Source: Candidatus Contendibacter sp.
Lineage (GTDB): Bacteria > Pseudomonadota > Gammaproteobacteria > Competibacterales > Competibacteraceae
Assembly (NCBI GenBank): GCA_029624765.1
Contig: JARSSO010000027.1
Location: forward strand, 1 to 64,000
Length of the DNA: 64,000 nt
Reading direction: 5' to 3'
Shown here: positions 53,144 through 64,000 of the stretch, piece by piece
How the letters are laid out: the number at the start of each line of letters is the position of its first letter
How positions within the stretch are numbered: the first letter of the stretch is position 1
The notes under the pieces: generated by a model
The model's input: only the letters and a program-made list of their open reading frames with translations
What the model was told of the DNA's origin: nothing
The model's database searches: none
Translations under genes and position numbers: made by a program

Positions 53144-54015
53144 TCAAGAAAAAGGGCGGCCTCGGGCGTGGCCTGGACGCGCTGCTGGGCGTGGCGACGC
53201 GCGGCGAGGCCCCGCCGGACCCGGCGGCGGTCGAGACGTTCCGGTCGTTGCCGGTCGATTACATCCAGCCCGGTCGCTATCAACCGCGCCAGGACTTGCG
53301 CGAAGACAGCTTGCGGGAGCTGGCCGAATCGATCCGTGCCCAGGGCGTGGTGCAGCCGGTGGTGGTGCGGCCGCTGGGAGAAGGACGCTACGAACTGATC
53401 GCCGGGGAACGGCGCTGGCGGGCGGCGCAACTGGCCGACCTGCGCGAGGTGCCCGCCGTGATCCGCGAGGTGCCCGATCAGGCGGCCATTGCCATGGCGC
53501 TGATCGAGAACATTCAGCGCGAGGACTTGAATCCCCTGGAAGAAGCCACCGCCCTGCAACGACTGATCGTCGAATTCAGCCTGACTCACCAGCAAGCCGC
53601 CGATGCGGTGGGCCGGTCACGCGCGGCGGTGAGCAATCTGCTGCGGCTGCTGGAACTGGTCGAGGACGCGCAGCGGCTGGTGCGGGAACGCAAGCTGGAC
53701 ATGGGTCACGCCCGCGCCCTGCTGCCCCTGCCGCCGCCCTTGCAGCGGGAAGCCGCCCGCCAAGTGCTGCTGCGGGGGCTATCGGTCCGGGAAACCGAGG
53801 AGCTGGCCCGTCGCCTTCAACAAAGCGCCGGCGCGCCGGCGCCGGCGCCGGCGGCCAAGCCGCTCGATCCCAATATTCGGCTGTTACAGGATGATCTGTC
53901 GGAACGGTTGGGCGCGCGGGTGCGCGTGCGGCACGTGGCCTCCGGCAAGGGTTGCGTGGTCATCCACTACAACAGCCTGGACGAGCTGGACGGCATACTC
54001 TCCCGGGTCAAGTGA
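53140..54015 (+). CDS. parB: Chromosome partitioning protein ParB
   Basis: ParB binds parS, uses CTP to spread along DNA, and stimulates ParA. The 291-residue protein has KGGLGRGLDALLG at the start (the ParA-interaction peptide), the CTPase domain with VVVRPLGEGRYELIAGERRWRAAQLA and ALIENIQREDLNPLEEA, then a helix-turn-helix (SLTHQQAADAVGRSRAAVSNLLRLL). The C-terminal dimer domain follows a PAPAP linker and ends with a GKGCVVIHYNSLDELDGIL block. The ATG at 53140 overlaps the parA stop. About 170 nt separate it from atpI, containing the atp promoter. Confidence 0.94.
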   Translation: MIKKKGGLGRGLDALLGVATRGEAPPDPAAVETFRSLPVDYIQPGRYQPRQDLREDSLRELAESIRAQGVVQPVVVRPLGEGRYELIAGERRWRAAQLADLREVPAVIREVPDQAAIAMALIENIQREDLNPLEEATALQRLIVEFSLTHQQAADAVGRSRAAVSNLLRLLELVEDAQRLVRERKLDMGHARALLPLPPPLQREAARQVLLRGLSVRETEELARRLQQSAGAPAPAPAAKPLDPNIRLLQDDLSERLGARVRVRHVASGKGCVVIHYNSLDELDGILSRVK

Positions 54016-54029
54016 CGCGGTAATTTTCG

Positions 54030-54059
54030 TTGACCCCACCGCGGCAAATTCCCTATAAT
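54030..54059 (+). promoter_or_regulatory. Sigma-70 promoter of the atp operon
   Basis: ttgacc (54030-54035) and tataat (54054-54059) are separated by 18 nt, giving a near-consensus promoter. It lies after parB and 127 nt before atpI and is the best-looking promoter in the window. Confidence 0.8.
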
Positions 54060-54185
54060 TCGTGGCGCTCTACGCAGCCATGGAAAGCCAGGATGGCGGG
54101 TTTCGGGGAGAAATAAAACCAAAACAGACCATAAATAGACCTATAAACAGGCCCAGCGCGGTGCGGCGCCTAGAGAATTAGAAAA

Positions 54186-55754
<1,569 letters not shown>

Positions 55755-55806
55755 TCTTCGGGGTTTCTCCACACCGCAACCCCGTGCATCCTGAGGAGGT
55801 AACCGC

Positions 55807-56277
55807 GTGAACTTCAATGCCACTCTGATAGGGCAGATGATCACGTTTGGCCTGCTGGTGCTCTTTACCATGAAGTATGTGTGGCCACCGATCATGCAGG
55901 CCATGCAGGATCGCCAGAAGCGCATCGCCGATGGCTTGGCGTCCGCGGAGCGCGGCGTGCGCGAGCAGGAACTGGCCAAGGCCAAGGCGGCGCAACTGTT
56001 GAAGGAAGCCAAACAGCAGGCCGCCGACATCGTTGCCCAGGCTCACAAGCGCGCCAACGAGATCATCGAGCAATCGAAACAGGAAGCCCGGACCGAGGGC
56101 GACCGCCAACTCCTCGCCGCCAAGGCCGAGATCGAGCAGGAAGTCAATCGCGCCCGCGAGCAACTTCGCAACCAAGTCGTCAGCCTTGCGGTTGCCGGCG
56201 CCAGCAAGGTTCTCAAGCGCGAGGTCGACGAAGCGGCCAACGCCGCCCTGCTGGATGACCTGGTCGCTCAGCTATAA
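55807..56277 (+). CDS. atpF: ATP synthase Fo subunit b
   Basis: Subunit b is the stator stalk that holds F1 to Fo. The 156-residue protein (156 in E. coli) has one N-terminal membrane helix ([22 protein letters not shown]) followed by a long charged coiled coil rich in Ala, Gln, Lys and Glu (about 32-140), as expected. It starts with GTG or ATG-like codon [10 protein letters not shown] at 55807; GAGGAGG stands just upstream. Two copies form the dimeric stalk; no second b' gene is present. Confidence 0.95.
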   Translation: MNFNATLIGQMITFGLLVLFTMKYVWPPIMQAMQDRQKRIADGLASAERGVREQELAKAKAAQLLKEAKQQAADIVAQAHKRANEIIEQSKQEARTEGDRQLLAAKAEIEQEVNRAREQLRNQVVSLAVAGASKVLKREVDEAANAALLDDLVAQL

Positions 56278-56294
56278 CCACATGGACCACGCCA

Positions 56295-56873
56295 ATGGCT
56301 GAAACGACCACCGTCGTCCGACCCACCTCCGCCGCCCGGCCCTACGCGCGCGCCGCGTTTGAGGACGCGCAGGCTACCCAGGCGTTGCCGCTCTGGTCCG
56401 AACTGTTGCAGGTGGCCGCCGCCATTGCCGGCGATCCGGCCATGCAACGGCTGCTGGGTCCCTGGAATCCGCAATTGCGCGGCGAGCAAAAAGCCGATTT
56501 GGTGGCCGGATTGTGCCGCGACGTTCGCGGCGCCGCCGAGGCGATACCGGAGACGTTCGTCACCTTCCTCAAGATGTTGGCGGAGTTTCATCGCCTGCAC
56601 CTGCTTCCCAGCATCGCCGTTCTGTTCGAACGGTTTCGCGCGGAAGCCGAAAGCGTTCTCCACGCCGAACTGATTTCCGCCGCCGCCGTGACCGATGCCC
56701 AGCGCAAGCGCGTGACCAAGGCGCTTAGGATAAGGTTCAAGCGCAGCGTCATGTTGAACTGCAAGACGGACCCGTCATTGATCGCGGGCGCGGTGATCCG
56801 GATCGGTGATCGGGTGATCGACGGTTCGGCGCGCGGCCGGCTGGACAAACTCGCCACGGCCTTGAGCCAGTAA
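56295..56873 (+). CDS. atpH: ATP synthase F1 subunit delta
   Basis: Subunit delta joins the b stalk to the top of F1. The 192-residue protein has RPYARAAFEDAQ at the start and VRIGDRVIDGSARGRLDKLATAL at the end, both typical. It is about 15 residues longer than E. coli AtpH; the extra length is an N-terminal MAETTTVVRPTSA stretch. A start further in would still leave the family block RPYARAAF intact, so the first residues are uncertain. It lies 17 nt after atpF and 15 nt before atpA, in the usual order. Confidence 0.93.
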   Translation: MAETTTVVRPTSAARPYARAAFEDAQATQALPLWSELLQVAAAIAGDPAMQRLLGPWNPQLRGEQKADLVAGLCRDVRGAAEAIPETFVTFLKMLAEFHRLHLLPSIAVLFERFRAEAESVLHAELISAAAVTDAQRKRVTKALRIRFKRSVMLNCKTDPSLIAGAVIRIGDRVIDGSARGRLDKLATALSQ

Positions 56874-56888
56874 GGGGAATACCGCTTT

Positions 56889-58445
<1,557 letters not shown>

Positions 58446-58457
58446 GCGGGTGTCACC

Positions 58458-59321
58458 ATGGCCGGCGCCAAAGAGATACGCACCAAAATCAAGAGTATCA
58501 AAAGTACTCAGAAGATTACCAAGGCCATGGAAATGGTGGCGGCGAGCAAGATGCGCAAGGCGCAAGATCGCATGCGCGCGGCCCGGCCCTATGCGAACAA
58601 GATTCGCAACGTCATCTCGCACCTGGCCCATGCGCATACCGAGTATCGCAGTCCGGGACTGGTGGAGCGCGAGGTCAAGCGCGTCGGGCTGATCGTGGTG
58701 TCGACCGACCGTGGTTTGTGCGGAGGGTTGAACACCAACCTGTTCAAGGCGACGATCACCGCCATGCAGCAATGGCGCAACCGGAATGTTGAGATCGATG
58801 TATGCACGATCGGCACCAAGGCGTTCCAGTTCTTCCGCCGACTGAAGGGCAATATCGTCGCCCATGTCGCCCACCTGGGCGACACGCCCCGATTCGAGGA
58901 CGTGCTCGGACCCGTGAAGGTGATGGCCGACGCCTTCGCGGAGGGGCGTGTCGACGCGGTCTATCTGGTGTACAACGAGTTCGTCAACACCATGAGCCAG
59001 AAACCCAAGATTGAGCAGTTGGTGCCGGTGACCACCGAGGTGAAGGAAGCCGCGCCCAGCCATCGTTGGGATTACATCTACGAACCGGATCCCAAGGAGT
59101 TGATCGAACTGCTGCTCCGACGTTATGGCGAATCCGTGGTCTATCAAGCCCTGGTGGAAAACGTCGCCTGCGAAATGGCCTCTCGCATGGTCGCCATGAA
59201 GAGCGCGTCCGACAATGCCGGCGCTCTCATCGATGAGTTGCAACTGATCTACAACAAGGCCCGGCAGGCGTCGATCACCCAGGAACTGGCCGAGATCGTG
59301 GGTGGCGCCGCGGCGGTATAA
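58458..59321 (+). CDS. atpG: ATP synthase F1 subunit gamma
   Basis: Gamma is the central rotor shaft. The 287-residue protein (287 in E. coli) starts [35 protein letters not shown] and ends [41 protein letters not shown], the two long helices that form the coiled-coil shaft. The middle [11 protein letters not shown] is the conserved Rossmann-like region. It lies 12 nt after atpA. Confidence 0.96.
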   Translation: MAGAKEIRTKIKSIKSTQKITKAMEMVAASKMRKAQDRMRAARPYANKIRNVISHLAHAHTEYRSPGLVEREVKRVGLIVVSTDRGLCGGLNTNLFKATITAMQQWRNRNVEIDVCTIGTKAFQFFRRLKGNIVAHVAHLGDTPRFEDVLGPVKVMADAFAEGRVDAVYLVYNEFVNTMSQKPKIEQLVPVTTEVKEAAPSHRWDYIYEPDPKELIELLLRRYGESVVYQALVENVACEMASRMVAMKSASDNAGALIDELQLIYNKARQASITQELAEIVGGAAAV

Positions 59322-59367
59322 GGTCACGGCGCGCGTCCGTTTTCGCTCTGGCGCGGGCGCGTGGTGA

Positions 59368-60768
<1,401 letters not shown>

Positions 60769-60840
60769 TGGGTTGGCGGCTCAAGGCGGCGCATCGCCGT
60801 CGAAGCCGCGATCCGTTCGCAACCGACAAGGGGACGCACC

Positions 60841-61269
60841 ATGGCCATGACACTGCACGTCGACATCGTCAGCGCGGAGAAGGAGTTGTTCTCCGGAGCC
60901 GCCGAGATGGTGACCGCGCCGGGTGAATTGGGTGAGTTAGGTATTTTGCCGCGCCATAGCCAGTTGTTGACGCGGTTGAGACCCGGTCAGGTTCGGGTTC
61001 GGCTGCTGGGCGGCGAGGAGCAGTTATTCTACGTGTCAGGGGGGTTGCTGGAAGTCCAGCCGCATGTGGTTACCATCCTGTCCGACACTGCGGAACGCGC
61101 CAAGGATTTGGACGAAGCCGCGGCGCAGTCCGCCAAGCAACGCGCCGAACAAGTGATCGCCGACCATCGCAGCGAGTTTGAATATGCCCGGGCCAAGGCC
61201 GAACTGGCCGAGGCAATCGCGCAGTTGCAAACGATCGAAAGATTGCGCAAGCTACGCAAATCGAGTTAA
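60841..61269 (+). CDS. atpC: ATP synthase F1 subunit epsilon
   Basis: Epsilon caps the rotor and inhibits ATP hydrolysis. The 142-residue protein has the N-terminal beta sandwich ([58 protein letters not shown]) and the C-terminal helical hairpin rich in Ala and Glu. An ATG at 60847 is an alternative start two residues in. It is the last gene of the operon and is followed by a clear intrinsic terminator at 61305. Confidence 0.95.
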   Translation: MAMTLHVDIVSAEKELFSGAAEMVTAPGELGELGILPRHSQLLTRLRPGQVRVRLLGGEEQLFYVSGGLLEVQPHVVTILSDTAERAKDLDEAAAQSAKQRAEQVIADHRSEFEYARAKAELAEAIAQLQTIERLRKLRKSS

Positions 61270-61304
61270 TCCAGGCTAACAATAATAATCATCTCGACCC
61301 CGCT

Positions 61305-61336
61305 AGGCCGTGACCCCGTGTCACGGCCTTTTTGTT
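61305..61336 (+). terminator. Intrinsic terminator of the atp operon
   Basis: aggccgtga-ccccgtg-tcacggcct forms a 9-bp stem with a 7-nt loop and runs straight into ctttttgttt. It is 36 nt after the atpC stop and is the clearest rho-independent terminator in the window. Confidence 0.9.
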
Positions 61337-61416
61337 TACGCTGGATAGGAAAAAAGCATAGCGCGATTGCCCTGTTTCGAATCCGCCGTCCGGAGCCTGG
61401 ATTGGGGAAGGTTCGG

Positions 61417-61422
61417 TATAAT
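61417..61422 (+). promoter_or_regulatory. Likely -10 element of glmU
   Basis: tataat stands 32 nt before the glmU ATG in ggtataatgtgagag. The -35 region is weak (no good match at 17 nt). Together with the terminator upstream it suggests separate transcription of glmU from the atp genes. Confidence 0.5.
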
Positions 61423-61453
61423 GTGAGAGTTTTTTCAGAGAGGCGTACCCGTC

Positions 61454-62830
61454 ATGCAACAGCTTTCGGTCGTGATCCTTGCGGCTGGCAAAGGTAAAAG
61501 GATGGCTTCGGATTTGCCCAAGGTATTGCATCCATTGGGCGGCAAACCGTTACTGGCTCACGTCCTGGCGACGGCCGGCGATCTTGAGGCCACGGCGCGG
61601 CTGGTGGTGCATGGTCATGGCGGCGAGCGGGTCAAAACCATCTTCATACACGAGCGAGGCGTGCAATGGGTGGAACAAGTCGAACAATTGGGGACGGGTC
61701 ACGCGGTGGCGCAGGCCCTGCCGCTGCTCGACGATGCTGGCGTGACGCTGGTGCTGTATGGCGACGTGCCGCTGATTCGCGCCGAAACCCTGCGGCCGCT
61801 GGTGGCTGCCGCTCAACAGGGCAAACTGGCGCTGCTGACGGTCGAACTGGCCGATCCCGGCGGCTATGGCCGCATCGTGCGCGACCAACAGGGTCGGATA
61901 TGCCGCATTGTCGAGGAGAAGGACGCCACCGCCGAGGAGCGGCGCCTGCGCGAGGTCAACACCGGAATCCTGGCGGCCGCGACCCCGAAACTGCGTGGTT
62001 GGGTCGCCCAACTCGACAACGACAATGCCCAAAGTGAATATTACCTGACCGATGTGGTGACGCTGGCGGTGCGCGACGGCGTGGCGGTCGAGGCATTCGC
62101 GGTGGCCGAGCCGGAGCAAGTACTCGGGGTCAACGACCGTGGGCAACTAGCGCAACTGGAGCGGTTCCACCAGCGGCGCCAGGCCGAACGACTGATGCGT
62201 GAGGGCGCGACCCTGTTGGACCCGGCTCGGGTGGATCTGCGCGGTACGGTGACCACTGGCAAGGACGTGGTCATCGATGTCAACGTGGTGTTCGAAGGCA
62301 CGGTGCGGTTGGGCGACCGGGTGCGGATCGGATCGTGCTGCGTGCTGCGCGACGCCATCATCGGTGACGATGTCGAGATTCTGTCGCACTGCCGAATCGA
62401 AGGCGCGGAGGTAGGAGCCGGATCGCAGATTGGCCCCTTCGCCCGCTTGCGGCCGGACACCCAACTGGCGGCCGGCGTGCACATCGGCAATTTCGTCGAG
62501 ACCAAGAAGACCCGGATCGGGCTGGGTTCCAAGGTCAATCACCTGACTTACCTCGGCGATGCCGAGATCGGCGCGGAGGTCAACGTCGGGGCCGGCACCA
62601 TCACCTGCAATTACGACGGCGCCAAGAAGCACCAGACGGTGATCGGCGACCGCGCCTTCATCGGTTCCAACAGTTCGCTGGTGGCGCCGGTGCGGATCGG
62701 CAAGGGCGCCACGGTGGGCGCGGGGTCTTCGGTCAGCCGCGATGTACCGGATGGCGGTCTGTGCTTGACCCGTGCGCCACGCAGGGACATCGCCAACTGG
62801 CGGCGGCCGGTTAAGCCGAAAAAGGGCTGA
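61454..62830 (+). CDS. glmU: Bifunctional UDP-N-acetylglucosamine pyrophosphorylase / glucosamine-1-phosphate N-acetyltransferase
   Basis: GlmU acetylates glucosamine-1-phosphate and couples it to UTP, giving UDP-GlcNAc for peptidoglycan and lipopolysaccharide. The 458-residue protein (456 in E. coli) has the N-terminal uridylyltransferase signature [24 protein letters not shown] and YGDVPLI. The C-terminal left-handed beta-helix of hexapeptide repeats includes [17 protein letters not shown] and [17 protein letters not shown] with the acetyl-transfer His. GAGAGGCG precedes the ATG. Its place after atpC is conserved in gammaproteobacteria. Confidence 0.97.
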   Translation: MQQLSVVILAAGKGKRMASDLPKVLHPLGGKPLLAHVLATAGDLEATARLVVHGHGGERVKTIFIHERGVQWVEQVEQLGTGHAVAQALPLLDDAGVTLVLYGDVPLIRAETLRPLVAAAQQGKLALLTVELADPGGYGRIVRDQQGRICRIVEEKDATAEERRLREVNTGILAAATPKLRGWVAQLDNDNAQSEYYLTDVVTLAVRDGVAVEAFAVAEPEQVLGVNDRGQLAQLERFHQRRQAERLMREGATLLDPARVDLRGTVTTGKDVVIDVNVVFEGTVRLGDRVRIGSCCVLRDAIIGDDVEILSHCRIEGAEVGAGSQIGPFARLRPDTQLAAGVHIGNFVETKKTRIGLGSKVNHLTYLGDAEIGAEVNVGAGTITCNYDGAKKHQTVIGDRAFIGSNSSLVAPVRIGKGATVGAGSSVSRDVPDGGLCLTRAPRRDIANWRRPVKPKKG

Positions 62831-62870
62831 CCCACTTTTCTTTTGTTCACCACCCTCCAGGCAAGCTGAT

Positions 62871-64000
62871 ATGGTCAAAACCCGTTTCGCTCCCAGCCCC
62901 ACGGGCTATCTGCACATCGGTGGCGCCCGCACGGCGCTGTTTTCCTGGTTGTATGCCCGTCATCATGGCGGTTCCTTCGTGCTGCGCATCGAAGACACGG
63001 ATCTGGAGCGTTCCACCCCGGAAGCGGTGAACGCCATCTTGGAGGGCATGAACTGGCTGGGGCTGGATTACGACGAGGGGCCGTTTTACCAGACCCGGCG
63101 ATTCGACCGTTACTACGAAGTGCTGCGCCAGTTGTTGCGGGAAGGCAGCGCCTACTATTGCTACTGCACCCGCGAGGAACTGGAGGCGCTGCGCGCCGAG
63201 CAGATGACCCGCAAGGAAAAACCGCGCTATGACGGCCGTTACCGCGACTATCAGGGACCACCGCGCGAAGGGGTCGAGCCGGTGGTGCGATTCAAGAATC
63301 CACTCAACGGCCAGGTCGTCGTTGAGGATTTGATTCGCGGCCATATCGTGTTTCAGAACGCCGAACTGGACGATCTCGTCATCGCCCGCGCCGACGGCAG
63401 CCCAACCTACAACTTCTGCGTGGTGGTGGACGACATGGACATGAACATCACCCATGTGATCCGGGGCGACGACCATATCAACAACACACCCCGGCAGATC
63501 AACATTCTCAAGGCACTCGGCGCGACAGTCCCCTGCTACGCCCACGTGCCGATGATTCTGGGGCCGGACGGACAGAAGCTGTCCAAGCGACACGGCGCCG
63601 CCAGCGTCATGGAATATCGCGATCAGGGTTATTTGCCGGAAGCGGTGCTGAATTTCCTGGTGCGGCTGGGCTGGTCGCACGGCGATCAGGAAATCTTCTC
63701 GCTGGACGAGATGGTAAGGCGCTTCGATCTCGACGGGTGCAACAAGGCGGCGTCGGCGATCAACCCTTCCAAGTTGATCTGGTTGAACAAACATTATCTG
63801 AAAACCCTGGAGCCGGTGCATGTCGCCCGCCATTTGAGCTGGCACATCGGCCAGTTGGGCATCGACCCCAGCGAGGGACCCGCCCTGCCCGAGGTGGTCA
63901 AGGCTTTCGCCGAGCGTTCCGACACCCTGAAAGGAATGGCGGAAGCCGCAAGCTTTCTCTACCGCGAATTTGAAACCTATGACGCCAAGGCAGCCAGCAA
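62871..64000 (+). CDS. gltX: Glutamyl-tRNA synthetase (5' part, runs off the window)
   Basis: GltX charges tRNA-Glu with glutamate. The visible 376 codons start [24 protein letters not shown], containing the HIGH-type motif HIGG, and include [11 protein letters not shown], the [14 protein letters not shown] zinc-region block, [20 protein letters not shown] and the KMSKS-type KLSKRHG near residue 243. The reading frame is still open at base 64000, so the anticodon-binding C-terminus is missing only because the window ends. The non-zinc-finger details cannot be judged in full. It starts 40 nt after glmU and may be cotranscribed. Confidence 0.95.
   Translation, partial: MVKTRFAPSPTGYLHIGGARTALFSWLYARHHGGSFVLRIEDTDLERSTPEAVNAILEGMNWLGLDYDEGPFYQTRRFDRYYEVLRQLLREGSAYYCYCTREELEALRAEQMTRKEKPRYDGRYRDYQGPPREGVEPVVRFKNPLNGQVVVEDLIRGHIVFQNAELDDLVIARADGSPTYNFCVVVDDMDMNITHVIRGDDHINNTPRQINILKALGATVPCYAHVPMILGPDGQKLSKRHGAASVMEYRDQGYLPEAVLNFLVRLGWSHGDQEIFSLDEMVRRFDLDGCNKAASAINPSKLIWLNKHYLKTLEPVHVARHLSWHIGQLGIDPSEGPALPEVVKAFAERSDTLKGMAEAASFLYREFETYDAKAAS

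Noticed and set aside
51432..54185. parS site near parAB
   Set aside because: No sequence close to the parS consensus palindrome was found by eye here; a full scan would be needed.

Overview
This GC-rich window looks like the chromosome of a gammaproteobacterium. The evidence is gene order: rsmG-parA-parB-atpIBEFHAGDC-glmU, cysM-hybrid kinase-rlmD (the barA/gacS neighbourhood of this class), tamA-tamB, acnB, and a Fur-boxed fbpABC operon. Several genes (AcnB, type-II-like pyruvate kinase, a GH57 glucan enzyme) would fit a glycogen-accumulating lineage such as Competibacteraceae, but that assignment is inference. rsmG-parAB-atp order is usually found near oriC.

Layout. 1-2.95 kb: accessory DNA with the tail of a type ISP restriction enzyme, a free-standing LanKC-type lyase-like protein with a small partner, and an extensin-like/M15-like peptidase followed by a secreted protein. 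2.95-6.8 kb: fbpABC iron importer under a Fur box. 6.9-12.35 kb: defence island, all on the minus strand. It holds an HNH-APAZ/short prokaryotic Argonaute pair, each gene interrupted by one in-frame stop codon, then a tightly packed operon of DUF3696-type ATPase, PIN nuclease-like protein and RNA ligase. 12.47-17.7 kb: cysM, a 994-residue hybrid sensor kinase and rlmD. 17.9-29.7 kb: tamAB, zinc alcohol dehydrogenase, thioredoxin-like protein, DegQ/DegP protease, acnB. 29.7-34.6 kb: AT-richer patch with a GIY-YIG/YozE fusion, then a SpoU methyltransferase and two convergent membrane proteins with helical-repeat tails (one a rhomboid). 34.6-38.5 kb: pyk and a GH57 enzyme. 38.5-43.1 kb: second accessory patch with a papain-like protease, tandem NADAR genes (the upstream one broken), a MITE-like inverted repeat, an alpha/beta hydrolase, and a Tae4-type amidase with a likely periplasmic partner. 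43.2-46.5 kb: cobalamin genes cobK, cbiD, cobB. 46.5-51.4 kb: EF-G paralogue, DUF1015 protein, membrane-anchored protein with an Sm-like tail. 51.7-64 kb: rsmG, parAB, the complete F1Fo ATP synthase operon with promoter and terminator, glmU, and the 5' part of gltX running off the window.

The most noteworthy item is the HNH-APAZ/short-pAgo pair at 9608-12347. Reading through the two stop codons (TAG at 11268-11270, TGA at 10868-10870) restores one continuous APAZ protein with an acidic tail and one continuous MID-PIWI protein, whose ends overlap by 26 nt. A third broken gene (NADAR, TGA at 39970-39972) keeps its ATGA overlap with the intact copy downstream. The second candidate is the ATPase-PIN-RNA ligase operon, which puts an RNA-cutting fold and an RNA-sealing fold under one ATPase.
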